Shown in pieces: positions 54,352 to 60,946 of a stretch of DNA of 60,946 nucleotides (position 1 is the stretch's first letter; each line of letters begins with the position of its first letter). Where the stretch lies: the NCBI GenBank assembly GCA_913057715.1, contig CAJXOR010000004.1, positions 1-60,946 on the forward strand, given 5' to 3'. The translations under genes were made by a program, and so were the position numbers. Source of the stretch: an uncultured Moraxellaceae bacterium. GTDB lineage: Bacteria > Pseudomonadota > Gammaproteobacteria > Pseudomonadales > Moraxellaceae. A model generated the notes under the pieces. The model was given only the letters and a program-made list of their open reading frames with translations. It was not told the origin of the DNA and made no database searches.

Positions 54352-55406
54352 CATTTTGGAGTTCATGGGTCACCATCATCTCGCTAGGCTGCTGGGTATT
54401 TATCGCTGGCGTACTGCTTCTCACCCTTAAAAAGTGGAAGCCAACCCTAGAAGAGGACGGCACCACCGGCCACGAATACGACGGTGTTAAAGAATTTGAT
54501 AAGCCGATGCCTAAGTGGTGGCTGGTTATCTTCTTCGGCTCGCTCGCCTGGGGCTTAGTTTATATGGCGCTCTACCCCAGCATCGTGCCTTACTTCTGGA
54601 AGGGCTTAAGTTCAGTGGAAGTTGGAGGTGAGCAAGTTCACTGGACCAGTAAAACTGAGTTGGCCAGCAACCTTGAAGCCAACAACCGCGTGTTTATGGA
54701 CAACTTCAACAACAAGCTGCTCGTCAACCCAGCTGCCAGAGCTGAGCTTGATGAGCTTGAGCGCATGCAGGTGAGCTTTTATGACCAAACAGAAGAGTCA
54801 AATGTCACCCAGGCCGACCTTGACGCTCAGGTGGCTAAGCTTGGTCCTGCGGTCATGGCGATGGTTAACGAACCCCGCGCCATCAAAGCCGGTGCCAAAC
54901 TGTTTCAGCAAAACTGTTCGGTCTGTCATGGCAGTGCAGCCAAAGGAAGTAAAGGCTATCCCAACTTAACTGACGAAAGTTGGCTGTATGGCGGTAAAGC
55001 TAGCGATATCTTACTCACACTGCATAACGGCCGTGTCGCCGCCATGCCAGCTTGGCAAGCTGACTTAGGCGAAACAGGTATCGCTGCTGCGGTAGAGCAT
55101 GTTTACTCTTACACCCACAGTGAAGACATCAATCCGACGCTTGCCGCTCAAGGCAAGGCGCTGTTTGAAGCGAACTGTAGCGTCTGTCACGGTAAAGACG
55201 GCAAGGGATCACAAGCAATTGGCGCTCCCAACCTAACCGATGATATCTGGCTGTACGGCGGTGATCGTGACACGCTCAAAGAAACTTTGCGCTATGGCCG
55301 CAACGGCGTTATGCCAGCTTGGCAGCAGAAACTAGGTAACGAGCGCATCATGCTGCTGTCAGCCTATGTCTACCAACTCTCGGATCACACCGGTCCCGGA
55401 AGTTAA
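54348..55406 (+). CDS. ccoP: cbb3-type cytochrome c oxidase subunit III (diheme)
   Basis: Diheme cytochrome c that passes electrons from soluble cytochromes to CcoO. Two N-terminal helices (~6-26 and ~60-82) precede two class I cytochrome c domains with CSVCHGS and CSVCHGK heme motifs and Met ligands in AAMPAWQ and GVMPAWQ. The long form with two helices, as in gammaproteobacteria. 352 residues. Confidence 0.97.
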   Translation: MTFWSSWVTIISLGCWVFIAGVLLLTLKKWKPTLEEDGTTGHEYDGVKEFDKPMPKWWLVIFFGSLAWGLVYMALYPSIVPYFWKGLSSVEVGGEQVHWTSKTELASNLEANNRVFMDNFNNKLLVNPAARAELDELERMQVSFYDQTEESNVTQADLDAQVAKLGPAVMAMVNEPRAIKAGAKLFQQNCSVCHGSAAKGSKGYPNLTDESWLYGGKASDILLTLHNGRVAAMPAWQADLGETGIAAAVEHVYSYTHSEDINPTLAAQGKALFEANCSVCHGKDGKGSQAIGAPNLTDDIWLYGGDRDTLKETLRYGRNGVMPAWQQKLGNERIMLLSAYVYQLSDHTGPGS

Positions 55407-55434
55407 GTTCTGCTCTTGTGACAATCAACACAAT

Positions 55435-55460
55435 AGGCCGCTTTTAAAGCGGCCTTTTTA
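55435..55460 (+). terminator. Terminator after ccoP
   Basis: AGGCCGCTTT / AAAGCGGCCT stem followed by TTTTA; only two bases separate it from the TATAAT of the next gene. Confidence 0.9.
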
Positions 55461-55461
55461 G

Positions 55462-55467
55462 TATAAT
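55462..55467 (+). promoter_or_regulatory. TATAAT placed for a leaderless ccoG transcript
   Basis: A perfect TATAAT ends six bases before the ccoG ATG, so transcription would begin at about the A of ATG. No ribosome binding site precedes ccoG. No clear -35 is present at the expected position (CGCTTT, inside the terminator stem). Confidence 0.5.
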
Positions 55468-55473
55468 CAGCGC

Positions 55474-56889
55474 ATGAATCAGATTCCCACGCAAACGCTT
55501 GATCCCGATCAACATCAGCGCATCTTTACCCGACTGATTACCGGTTTCTATCAAAATATTCGCTTGCTCAGCATGTACGGCCTGCTGATTTTATTTTTTA
55601 TCCTACCCTTCTTTAGATATGACGGCAGACAAGCGCTTTGGTTCGATATCCCAACTCAGCACTTCTATATCTTTGGGCTGACATTTTTCCCTCAAGACTT
55701 GTTCTACTTAGCTTGGCTACTGATTCTGGCTGCGATCGTGCTCTTTGCCGTCACTGTTTTTACCGGCCGTGTGTTTTGCGGCTATGCCTGCCCACAAACT
55801 ATATGGACTCACCTCTACATGAGTGTTGAGCGCTTGTTTCAAGGGCCGCGCCACCAGCGCATCCGCCTGAGCAAACAGCCGATGAACGCCAGCAAGCTGT
55901 TTAAGCTTAGCGCAACCCACCTGGTTTGGATCGTGATTAGTGTGGCGACCGCGCTCAGCTTCATCAGCTATGTCGTGGGTACCGACGCGCTGTACAGCAG
56001 CTTAAGCCCAGTTAATTGGCTGGGTATGGGTATGTGGCTGCCCGAGATCTCGGTGATCACTTGGGTGTTTTTTGCTATCTTCTCCATCGCAACCTACCTG
56101 AACGCCGGCTTCATGCGGGAGCAGATGTGTTTTTACATCTGCCCCTACGGTCGCTTCCAAAGCGTGATGCTGGATAAAGACTCGTTGATCGTGTCATACG
56201 ATCCAGCTCGCGGCGAGCCGCGCGGCAAGAAAAAATTAGCCGCCGAAGTCGCAACTGGTGACTGCATCGACTGCTCGATGTGTGTTCAGGTCTGTCCCAC
56301 TGGTATCGACATCCGCGATGGCCTGCAGATGGAGTGTATCCAGTGCGCGGCCTGCGTTGACGCTTGCAACGACATCATGGATAAGGTCGGTTCCCCTCGC
56401 GGCTTGATCCGCTACACCACTGAGCGCAACCTCTCCCCAAGTGAAGGCGCCACGCGAATCTTCCGCCCCAAGCTGGGCGTTTATCTGATTGCCATATCCC
56501 TCATGAGCTGTATCTTTATCTATGCTTTGCTTGGGCGAGTACCGCTTGAAGTTGACGTGATGCGTGACCGAACCACCAATTATCGCATCACTCAAGGCCT
56601 CGTTGAAAATGACTACCTGCTCAGCATCAGCAACAAAACCCAGATCGCCGATGTTTATGACATTCGAGTCGAGGGTAATCCAGCGCTGACTCTAAATTCA
56701 CGCTGGGGCAAGATGCCCATGGACGCCGGTGAAAACTTCACCTTTCCTGTGTCTGTTGCCACCCTTCAAGATCAAGCGCAAAGCAACACCCCTTTTGAGT
56801 TTGTGATCACCAGCAGCAACAACCCTGACACTCAGGTTAAGCGCGCGACCGTATTCATCGCACCAGAAATCAATGGAGATCAATCTTGA
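55474..56889 (+). CDS. ccoG: Cytochrome c oxidase accessory protein CcoG (RdxA/FixG)
   Basis: Polyferredoxin-like membrane protein thought to reduce copper for cbb3 oxidase assembly. About five helices, the CGYACPQTIW and CFYICPYGRFQ motifs, and two ferredoxin clusters CIDCSMCVQVCP and CIQCAACVDACN are present; a periplasmic C-terminal Ig-like domain follows. 471 residues, normal. Its start lies directly after a terminator and TATAAT, suggesting separate transcription from ccoNOQP. Confidence 0.95.
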   Translation: MNQIPTQTLDPDQHQRIFTRLITGFYQNIRLLSMYGLLILFFILPFFRYDGRQALWFDIPTQHFYIFGLTFFPQDLFYLAWLLILAAIVLFAVTVFTGRVFCGYACPQTIWTHLYMSVERLFQGPRHQRIRLSKQPMNASKLFKLSATHLVWIVISVATALSFISYVVGTDALYSSLSPVNWLGMGMWLPEISVITWVFFAIFSIATYLNAGFMREQMCFYICPYGRFQSVMLDKDSLIVSYDPARGEPRGKKKLAAEVATGDCIDCSMCVQVCPTGIDIRDGLQMECIQCAACVDACNDIMDKVGSPRGLIRYTTERNLSPSEGATRIFRPKLGVYLIAISLMSCIFIYALLGRVPLEVDVMRDRTTNYRITQGLVENDYLLSISNKTQIADVYDIRVEGNPALTLNSRWGKMPMDAGENFTFPVSVATLQDQAQSNTPFEFVITSSNNPDTQVKRATVFIAPEINGDQS

Positions 56890-57419
56890 GTGATTCTGTG
56901 AAAACACCGAAACGCTGGTATCAAGTTAAGATGGTATGGGTGGTGTTGATCATCCCTCTGGTTGCTGTCGTGCTCAGCATGGGTTACATGACGCTATCCG
57001 TGGTTGGGGCAGACACCACGGTGCGGGACGACTGGTACATGGATGGCAAAGCCCTGCAGCAAGATTTAAGCCGCGATACGCTGGCTGCTAAGCTTAAACT
57101 AAATGCCAACTTAAACTTAAATCTGCAAAGTGGACAGGTTGAGCTTAAAAGTGAGCAGCCTATTGCTGAGCCACTGAAGTTGATCTTCTCTCATGCGGCG
57201 GATAAAACCAAAGATTTTACCGTTGAGCTATCAGCTACCCCTTACACCAAACAAGCCAGCTTAACGCCAAGCCAGATCAAGCTGCTTGAAGCACCTAACA
57301 AATTTTATGTTGAGCTGAGCGCTGATCAGTGGCGGCTCAGACAGATCGCTATGGCGCCAGATGCCACTAGCAACTTACTTTTTACGCCACTACCCGCCTT
57401 CACTCAGTTGTTTGATTAA
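56886..57419 (+). CDS. ccoH: FixH-family cbb3 oxidase assembly protein CcoH
   Basis: A 177-residue protein with one N-terminal helix (~17-38) and a periplasmic FixH-type domain including DDWYMDGKALQQDLSRD. CcoH binds the oxidase complex during assembly. The TTG start overlaps the ccoG stop as TTGA and is preceded by GGAG at good spacing. Confidence 0.88.
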   Translation: MSDSVKTPKRWYQVKMVWVVLIIPLVAVVLSMGYMTLSVVGADTTVRDDWYMDGKALQQDLSRDTLAAKLKLNANLNLNLQSGQVELKSEQPIAEPLKLIFSHAADKTKDFTVELSATPYTKQASLTPSQIKLLEAPNKFYVELSADQWRLRQIAMAPDATSNLLFTPLPAFTQLFD

Positions 57420-57537
57420 CTGTCGCACTCAGCTGCACACTGCTCGTGACTGAGACTAAAACTGAGTTGGCGCGTCATCCCCGAAAACTTAACCTGTCTA
57501 CTCCAGCTAAAGCACCTGGCCCCAGCCAACTGCAGAC

Positions 57538-58416
57538 TTACAACCCCTGAAAATCAAACAGTGATCGATCAAGTAAGTGCGAAGGCGTGATATTGCCCAG
57601 CGCCGCTGCCATGCTGCGCAAGCGCTCTGGATGAGTGAGCTCCCACTCCCTGAGCAACTGATTGGTTTGAGCGCGCTGTAAGTTTGGCTGTGAGCCGCAT
57701 AGATTGCAGGGAATGATGGGGAACTCTTGCGCTTCGGCATAGGCGACGATGTCACGCTCTGCCACATAAGCCAGCGGCCTGATCACCGTATTGAACCCAT
57801 CGTCTGATCTGAGCTTGGGCGGCATCGCCTTGAGTGAGCCGCCATGAAAAAAATTCAGCATAAACGTCGCCAAGATATCGTCTCGGTGGTGGCCCAGCGC
57901 CACTTTAGTGCAACCGAGTTTGCGTGCAGCACCGTAAAGCGTCCCGCGCCTGAGCCTTGAGCAAACTGCACAATACGCTTGTCCCTCTGGTGTCAGCTCC
58001 TTGGTAATCGAAAATGTGTCTTTATTGATGATCTCAAAATTCACACCTTTGGCACTTAAGTAATCTGGCAAGATTTGCGCATCGAACCCTGGCTGCTTTT
58101 GATCTAAATTCACCGCGATCAGGTTAAATTCAATCGGTGCAACTGCTTTTAAGTGCAGCAGCATCTCAAGTAGGGTGTAGCTGTCTTTTCCACCCGATAG
58201 GCAAACCATGATCCGATCACCCGCCTCAATCATCCCATAATCAGTGACAGCCCTAGCGGTCTGCTTCTGCATACGTCGCTCAAGCTTCTTAAAAGGCTCA
58301 GCAGCGGCATCGGCAGGCAAATTGCTCGTACCATGATCGGTTAGGTCTCTTAAGCCCCCATCCAGGCTTCTAAGCCCAAACTCTTCGCTTAAGTTTTTGA
58401 TCGGTATTTGCTTCAT
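57538..58416 (-). CDS. ttcA: tRNA 2-thiocytidine(32) synthetase TtcA
   Basis: Iron-sulfur PP-loop enzyme that thiolates C32 of certain tRNAs. The PP-loop is [15 protein letters not shown]; the cluster cysteines are in [11 protein letters not shown] and the later [11 protein letters not shown] choose the ATG at 58416 (292 residues); a GTG at 58434 is possible. The gene faces ccoH convergently. Confidence 0.95.
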   Translation of the reverse strand: MKQIPIKNLSEEFGLRSLDGGLRDLTDHGTSNLPADAAAEPFKKLERRMQKQTARAVTDYGMIEAGDRIMVCLSGGKDSYTLLEMLLHLKAVAPIEFNLIAVNLDQKQPGFDAQILPDYLSAKGVNFEIINKDTFSITKELTPEGQAYCAVCSRLRRGTLYGAARKLGCTKVALGHHRDDILATFMLNFFHGGSLKAMPPKLRSDDGFNTVIRPLAYVAERDIVAYAEAQEFPIIPCNLCGSQPNLQRAQTNQLLREWELTHPERLRSMAAALGNITPSHLLDRSLFDFQGL

Positions 58417-58494
58417 GTTGGCTGCTGGGATCACGATTTGGGTGGCATTTTACCTCATCACTGCAACCAGTTACCCCCTGGGTTGGGCAGAAAA

Positions 58495-58524
58495 AAATGT
58501 CAAGTTAACTAAATGTTGACATTT
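58495..58524. promoter_or_regulatory. 9-bp inverted repeat upstream of ttcA
   Basis: AAATGTCAA (58495-58503) and TTGACATTT (58516-58524) are perfect complements around a 12-base spacer, 79 bases upstream of ttcA. Could be an operator for ttcA or a -35 box (TTGACA) facing right. Confidence 0.45.
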
Positions 58525-58591
58525 ATCGATGCTTTTACTCCGCTCAAGTGCCAAATTCTCCAATCACTTTACAGATCAACAGCTTAGATCG

Positions 58592-58614
58592 ATTTCCACA
58601 AAGACTGTGGATAA
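58592..58614. promoter_or_regulatory. Inverted pair of DnaA boxes
   Basis: TGTGGATAA at 58606-58614 is a perfect DnaA R-type box (TTATCCACA) on the minus strand. ATTTCCACA at 58592-58600 on the plus strand matches seven of nine bases. They face each other across five bases. Confidence 0.5.
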
Positions 58615-58900
58615 CCCTGGGTAAAATGCACTTCTTGACAGCCTTCCTCGCTGCCATATCGAGGGATCCTAACGTTTTGTTTAAATTTTCACCACTTTAA
58701 ATTATCTTTAAATTCAATGGCTTATTAGTTTTTTAATTTTTTTCTATTTTTTTTAGTCTCAAAAAACACTGTCATGAATCTGACACTTGATCAAGCCTTT
58801 TAACTGGTTATATTTTGACAAAAACCTATAAATTAGGCTGAGATCATCTATCTTTATTCAACCGTTTATGTCAAGGATGGCCGGTTCATCGTGCGACGCG

Positions 58901-58929
58901 TTAACCTGCCACTAACATTCTGCTATGCT
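58901..58929 (+). promoter_or_regulatory. Sigma-70-like promoter of the transglycosylase gene
   Basis: TTAACC (58901-58906) and TATGCT (58924-58929) are spaced by 17 bp; TGC before the -10 gives an extended -10. The start site would fall near 58936, leaving a leader of about 37 bases to the ATG. Confidence 0.55.
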
Positions 58930-58972
58930 GTATGAAATCAAAGTTTACGCACGGTAACTGGTGCACGTTTAT

Positions 58973-59815
58973 ATGATCAACTCGACTCGCTTGCTTCTCA
59001 CGCTTATGTTGTCACTTCCTCTGATTGCTCAGGCAGGTCAGATGTATGTGTTTAAAGACAAAAGCGGTCAGTTTTTGCTGACCAACAAGGTCGATGGCAA
59101 AACGAAACCAAGTGAAAGTAAGTTCCAACACTTTGATCAAAAAGTTCAGGTGACCTACTACCCGGACACCAACGTGCATGAATACAAAGACTGGGGCGCA
59201 TCAAAAGCCTCGGTCCTTCCTAGCTTTGCCAAAAACAAAGATGCGTTTGATGATTTGATTCAGGCAGCGGCAACCCGTCACGGAGTCGACGCTGGGCTCA
59301 TGAAGGCGATCATGCACACCGAGTCAAGCTTCAACCCTAACGCTCGCTCTCCCGTTGGCGCACAAGGACTGATGCAACTCATGCCAGCCACCGCTCAGCG
59401 CTTTGGCGTCACCAACGCCTGGGATCCCGCCCAAAATATCGAGGGTTCTGCCAAGTACCTCAAGTACTTAACTAAGCGCTTCTCCGGTAAAAAAGAAAAC
59501 ATACTGGCCGGCTATAACGCCGGTGAGGGAAATGTCGACAAATACGGCGGCATCCCCCCTTTCAAGGAAACCCAAAACTACGTAGTCAAAGTGCTGGGTC
59601 GATACGATCAACTCTATCGCCAGCTGGGATCGAGATCGGTGAGCGGCTCTTATTCAGCCAACACCTATAAAGTTATCTCACCGTCATCAAGCTCTAACAA
59701 CCGCCTCATCGTCAGCTCTAGTGGCAGAAACTCGAGCGGCAGAGCCTCAACCGTGAGTAGTTCAGGTGGAAGCAGTAGCGCCTATACAAAAAGTGCATTT
59801 AACTCGCTTCGATAA
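58973..59815 (+). CDS. Lytic transglycosylase with DUF4124 domain
   Basis: Exported peptidoglycan lytic transglycosylase of the Slt type. A signal peptide (ends AQA) precedes a DUF4124-like segment (MYVFKDKSGQFLLTNKV); the SLT domain spans ~85-210 with the catalytic Glu in AIMHTESSFNP, then VGAQGLMQLMPATA and AGYNAGEGNV. The last ~60 residues are Ser/Arg/Asn-rich low complexity. The ATG at 58973 is chosen; a GTG twelve bases upstream is possible. Confidence 0.9.
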   Translation: MINSTRLLLTLMLSLPLIAQAGQMYVFKDKSGQFLLTNKVDGKTKPSESKFQHFDQKVQVTYYPDTNVHEYKDWGASKASVLPSFAKNKDAFDDLIQAAATRHGVDAGLMKAIMHTESSFNPNARSPVGAQGLMQLMPATAQRFGVTNAWDPAQNIEGSAKYLKYLTKRFSGKKENILAGYNAGEGNVDKYGGIPPFKETQNYVVKVLGRYDQLYRQLGSRSVSGSYSANTYKVISPSSSSNNRLIVSSSGRNSSGRASTVSSSGGSSSAYTKSAFNSLR

Positions 59816-59949
59816 CTCTCCTATAGCCAGTCCTTTGTGCGGGTTCCCGCCCACTCTTTATTAGAATAAAACGATGCTTTTGGTATTGTTTTTTGCCATC
59901 GATGCCCCCATATTATCCACCAACCATACGCTCAACTTAAGAGGTTAAT

Positions 59950-60822
59950 ATGCTGCGGATCGTTCTGTTTTTAGCCACCAACATCGCGGTGATCGCGGTG
60001 GTCAGTATCATCATGGCAGTTTTGGGTATCGACTCTCAAAGCACCACGGGTTTGCTGATCATGTGTGGCCTGTTCGGTATGATCGGCTCGATCATCTCGC
60101 TACTGCTGTCAAAACCCATCGCTAAGCGCAGCACCAAAACTCAGCTGATTGAAAACCCCGCCAACGAAACTGAGCGCTGGTTGGTTGATACCGTGCGCCG
60201 CCTTAGCGATAAAGCGGGTATCGGCATGCCAGATGTGGGTGTTTTTCCCAGCGCTCAGCCAAACGCCTTTGCCACCGGATGGAACAAAAATAAAGCCCTG
60301 GTCGCGGTATCCAGCGGTATCGTGACGCACATGAGCCGCGATGAGCTAGAGGCTGTACTCGCTCATGAGATCGGTCACGTAGCCAACGGCGACATGGTGA
60401 CGCTCGCCCTAATCCAAGGCGTGGTGAACACCTTTGTCATGTTCTTTGCGCGAATTGCAGCAGGTTTCATCAACCAAGTGGTATTTAAATCCGAAGAGCG
60501 CGGCGGCATGGCTTACTTTGCGATCGTGATCGTCCTGCAGATTGTCTTTGGTATCTTGGCCAGTGTGATTGTTGCTTGGTTCTCGCGTCACCGTGAATTT
60601 AAAGCCGATGAAGCGGGTGCAAGACTCGCCTCTAAAGCTGGCATGATCGGCGCACTTGAGCGTTTAAAAGTCACCGCAAATGCCCCTGAACAGATGCCTG
60701 AGCAGATGCAGGCCTTTGCGATCGCTGAAGGTAAGAAAGAAGGCTTCAACCTCAAGGCAATGTTTGCCAGCCACCCTCCTTTAGATGTACGTATCGCGGC
60801 GCTTAAAAACAACGCTTACTGA
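59950..60822 (+). CDS. htpX: Protease HtpX
   Basis: Membrane-bound zinc metalloprotease that removes misfolded membrane proteins. Four hydrophobic segments, the HEIGH zinc motif in [14 protein letters not shown], and the downstream zinc-ligand Glu in [11 protein letters not shown] are present. GAGG precedes the ATG. 290 residues, normal. Typically heat- or envelope-stress induced, though no such promoter is recognised here. Confidence 0.96.
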   Translation: MLRIVLFLATNIAVIAVVSIIMAVLGIDSQSTTGLLIMCGLFGMIGSIISLLLSKPIAKRSTKTQLIENPANETERWLVDTVRRLSDKAGIGMPDVGVFPSAQPNAFATGWNKNKALVAVSSGIVTHMSRDELEAVLAHEIGHVANGDMVTLALIQGVVNTFVMFFARIAAGFINQVVFKSEERGGMAYFAIVIVLQIVFGILASVIVAWFSRHREFKADEAGARLASKAGMIGALERLKVTANAPEQMPEQMQAFAIAEGKKEGFNLKAMFASHPPLDVRIAALKNNAY

Positions 60823-60835
60823 TTAGCCCAAAACC

Positions 60836-60865
60836 AAAAAACCAGCCTTAAGGCTGGTTTTTTTT
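60836..60865. terminator. Bidirectional terminator after htpX
   Basis: AAAAAACCAGCCTT / AAGGCTGGTTTTTT perfect stem with T run. It lies between htpX and the minus-strand gene entering from the right edge. Confidence 0.93.
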
Positions 60866-60902
60866 GCACTGCGATCTTGGGTACTCAAGCTGGTGGGTAA
60901 GA

Positions 60903-60946
60903 CTACCCTTTTAGGCGGGCGTTTAGATCATCGATGGCCATCGCCC
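60903..60946 (-). CDS. 3' end of a further minus-strand gene (partial)
   Basis: On the minus strand the last 44 bases read AMAIDDLNARLKG followed by TAG, a plausible charged C-terminus, and a bidirectional terminator lies 38 bases beyond. Too short to identify; the 5' end is outside the window. Confidence 0.4.
   Translation of the reverse strand, partial: AMAIDDLNARLKG

Larger units (their letters stand above)
58417..58972. other. AT-rich gene-free region between ttcA and transglycosylase gene
   Basis: About 550 bases without a gene. It holds, in order, an inverted repeat (58495-58524), a pair of inverted DnaA-box-like 9-mers (58592-58614), a strongly AT-rich block (about 58670-58760) and a promoter for the downstream gene (58901-58929). 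Details are in separate entries. Confidence 0.7.

Noticed and set aside
58417-58972. Chromosomal replication origin (oriC)
   Set aside because: Only one perfect and one partial DnaA box were seen and neither dnaA, dnaN, rpmH nor mnmG is adjacent. Kept only as a DnaA-binding candidate.
1-60946. CRISPR array, insertion sequence, prophage or integron
   Set aside because: No regularly spaced repeats, transposase, integrase or phage gene was seen in any frame.

Overview
The window is about 60.9 kb of a chromosome from a Gram-negative, respiring gammaproteobacterium. Support for this comes from the rhodanese-grxC-secB block, an outer-membrane lipoprotein export system (LolD plus one LolC/E-type permease), hda-perM/purM-purN order, a cbb3 oxidase operon, a type I cytochrome c maturation block, and a non-catalytic dihydroorotase homologue next to pyrB. 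The AdeT-like protein and the AraC/PF10118 pair suggest Pseudomonadales, possibly near Moraxellaceae, but this is inference. I saw no rRNA, tRNA, insertion sequence, prophage or CRISPR array. The first 47 bases are not biological: they are an Illumina Nextera i7 adapter carrying what looks like the N706 index, so this is a contig end.

Layout. 0.2-5.1 kb: a membrane-anchored BLUF blue-light sensor gene (minus), then lipA, an RlpA-like lipoprotein, rsgA, a YibN-like rhodanese, grxC and secB. 5.1-10.2 kb (minus): ccmF-ccmG-ccmH-ccmI-adk, a tightly overlapped operon for late steps of cytochrome c maturation. 10.2-14.9 kb: a DUF445 membrane protein, a small outer-membrane protein, PBP2 (mrdA) and rsmD. 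14.9-20.1 kb: two divergent regulator/target pairs, AraC-type with a PF10118 diiron-type protein, and LysR-type with isocitrate lyase. 20.1-24.9 kb: a 490-bp gene-free stretch, then egtB-egtD (ergothioneine core), a degenerate aspartate/glutamate-racemase-like gene and an AdeT-like periplasmic binding protein. 24.9-29 kb: pyrB-pyrX (minus), fbp and a SpoU methyltransferase (plus).

29-34.2 kb (minus): two tandem CSLREA-domain exported proteins with GlyGly-CTERM-like tails plus a DUF2057 protein, the most accessory-looking block. 34.3-41 kb: hda and perM (minus), divergent purM-purN-ggt and a Ca2+/Na+ antiporter (plus). 41-49.7 kb (minus): etfB-etfA, sppA with an alpha/beta hydrolase, comEC with an apparently degenerate C-terminal domain, and lolC/E-lolD. 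49.7-51.8 kb: an unknown 315-aa protein with a sharp codon-use change near its 3' end, a small membrane protein, and an SCP2-domain protein. 52-57.4 kb: ccoNOQP-ccoG-ccoH. 57.5-60.9 kb: ttcA, an AT-rich gene-free region with a perfect DnaA box, a lytic transglycosylase, htpX and the 3' end of a further minus-strand gene.

How the genes work together: the ccm block supplies the heme attachment that the diheme CcoP and monoheme CcoO proteins downstream require; the CcoG and CcoH proteins help assemble that oxidase. Isocitrate lyase, the ETF pair and Fbp fit growth on fatty acids or acetate with gluconeogenesis. Thiol-related genes (egtBD, grxC, ggt) are present but scattered. The least explained parts are the egtD-downstream racemase-like gene, the CSLREA tandem, the unknown 315-aa protein, and the DnaA-box-containing gap.
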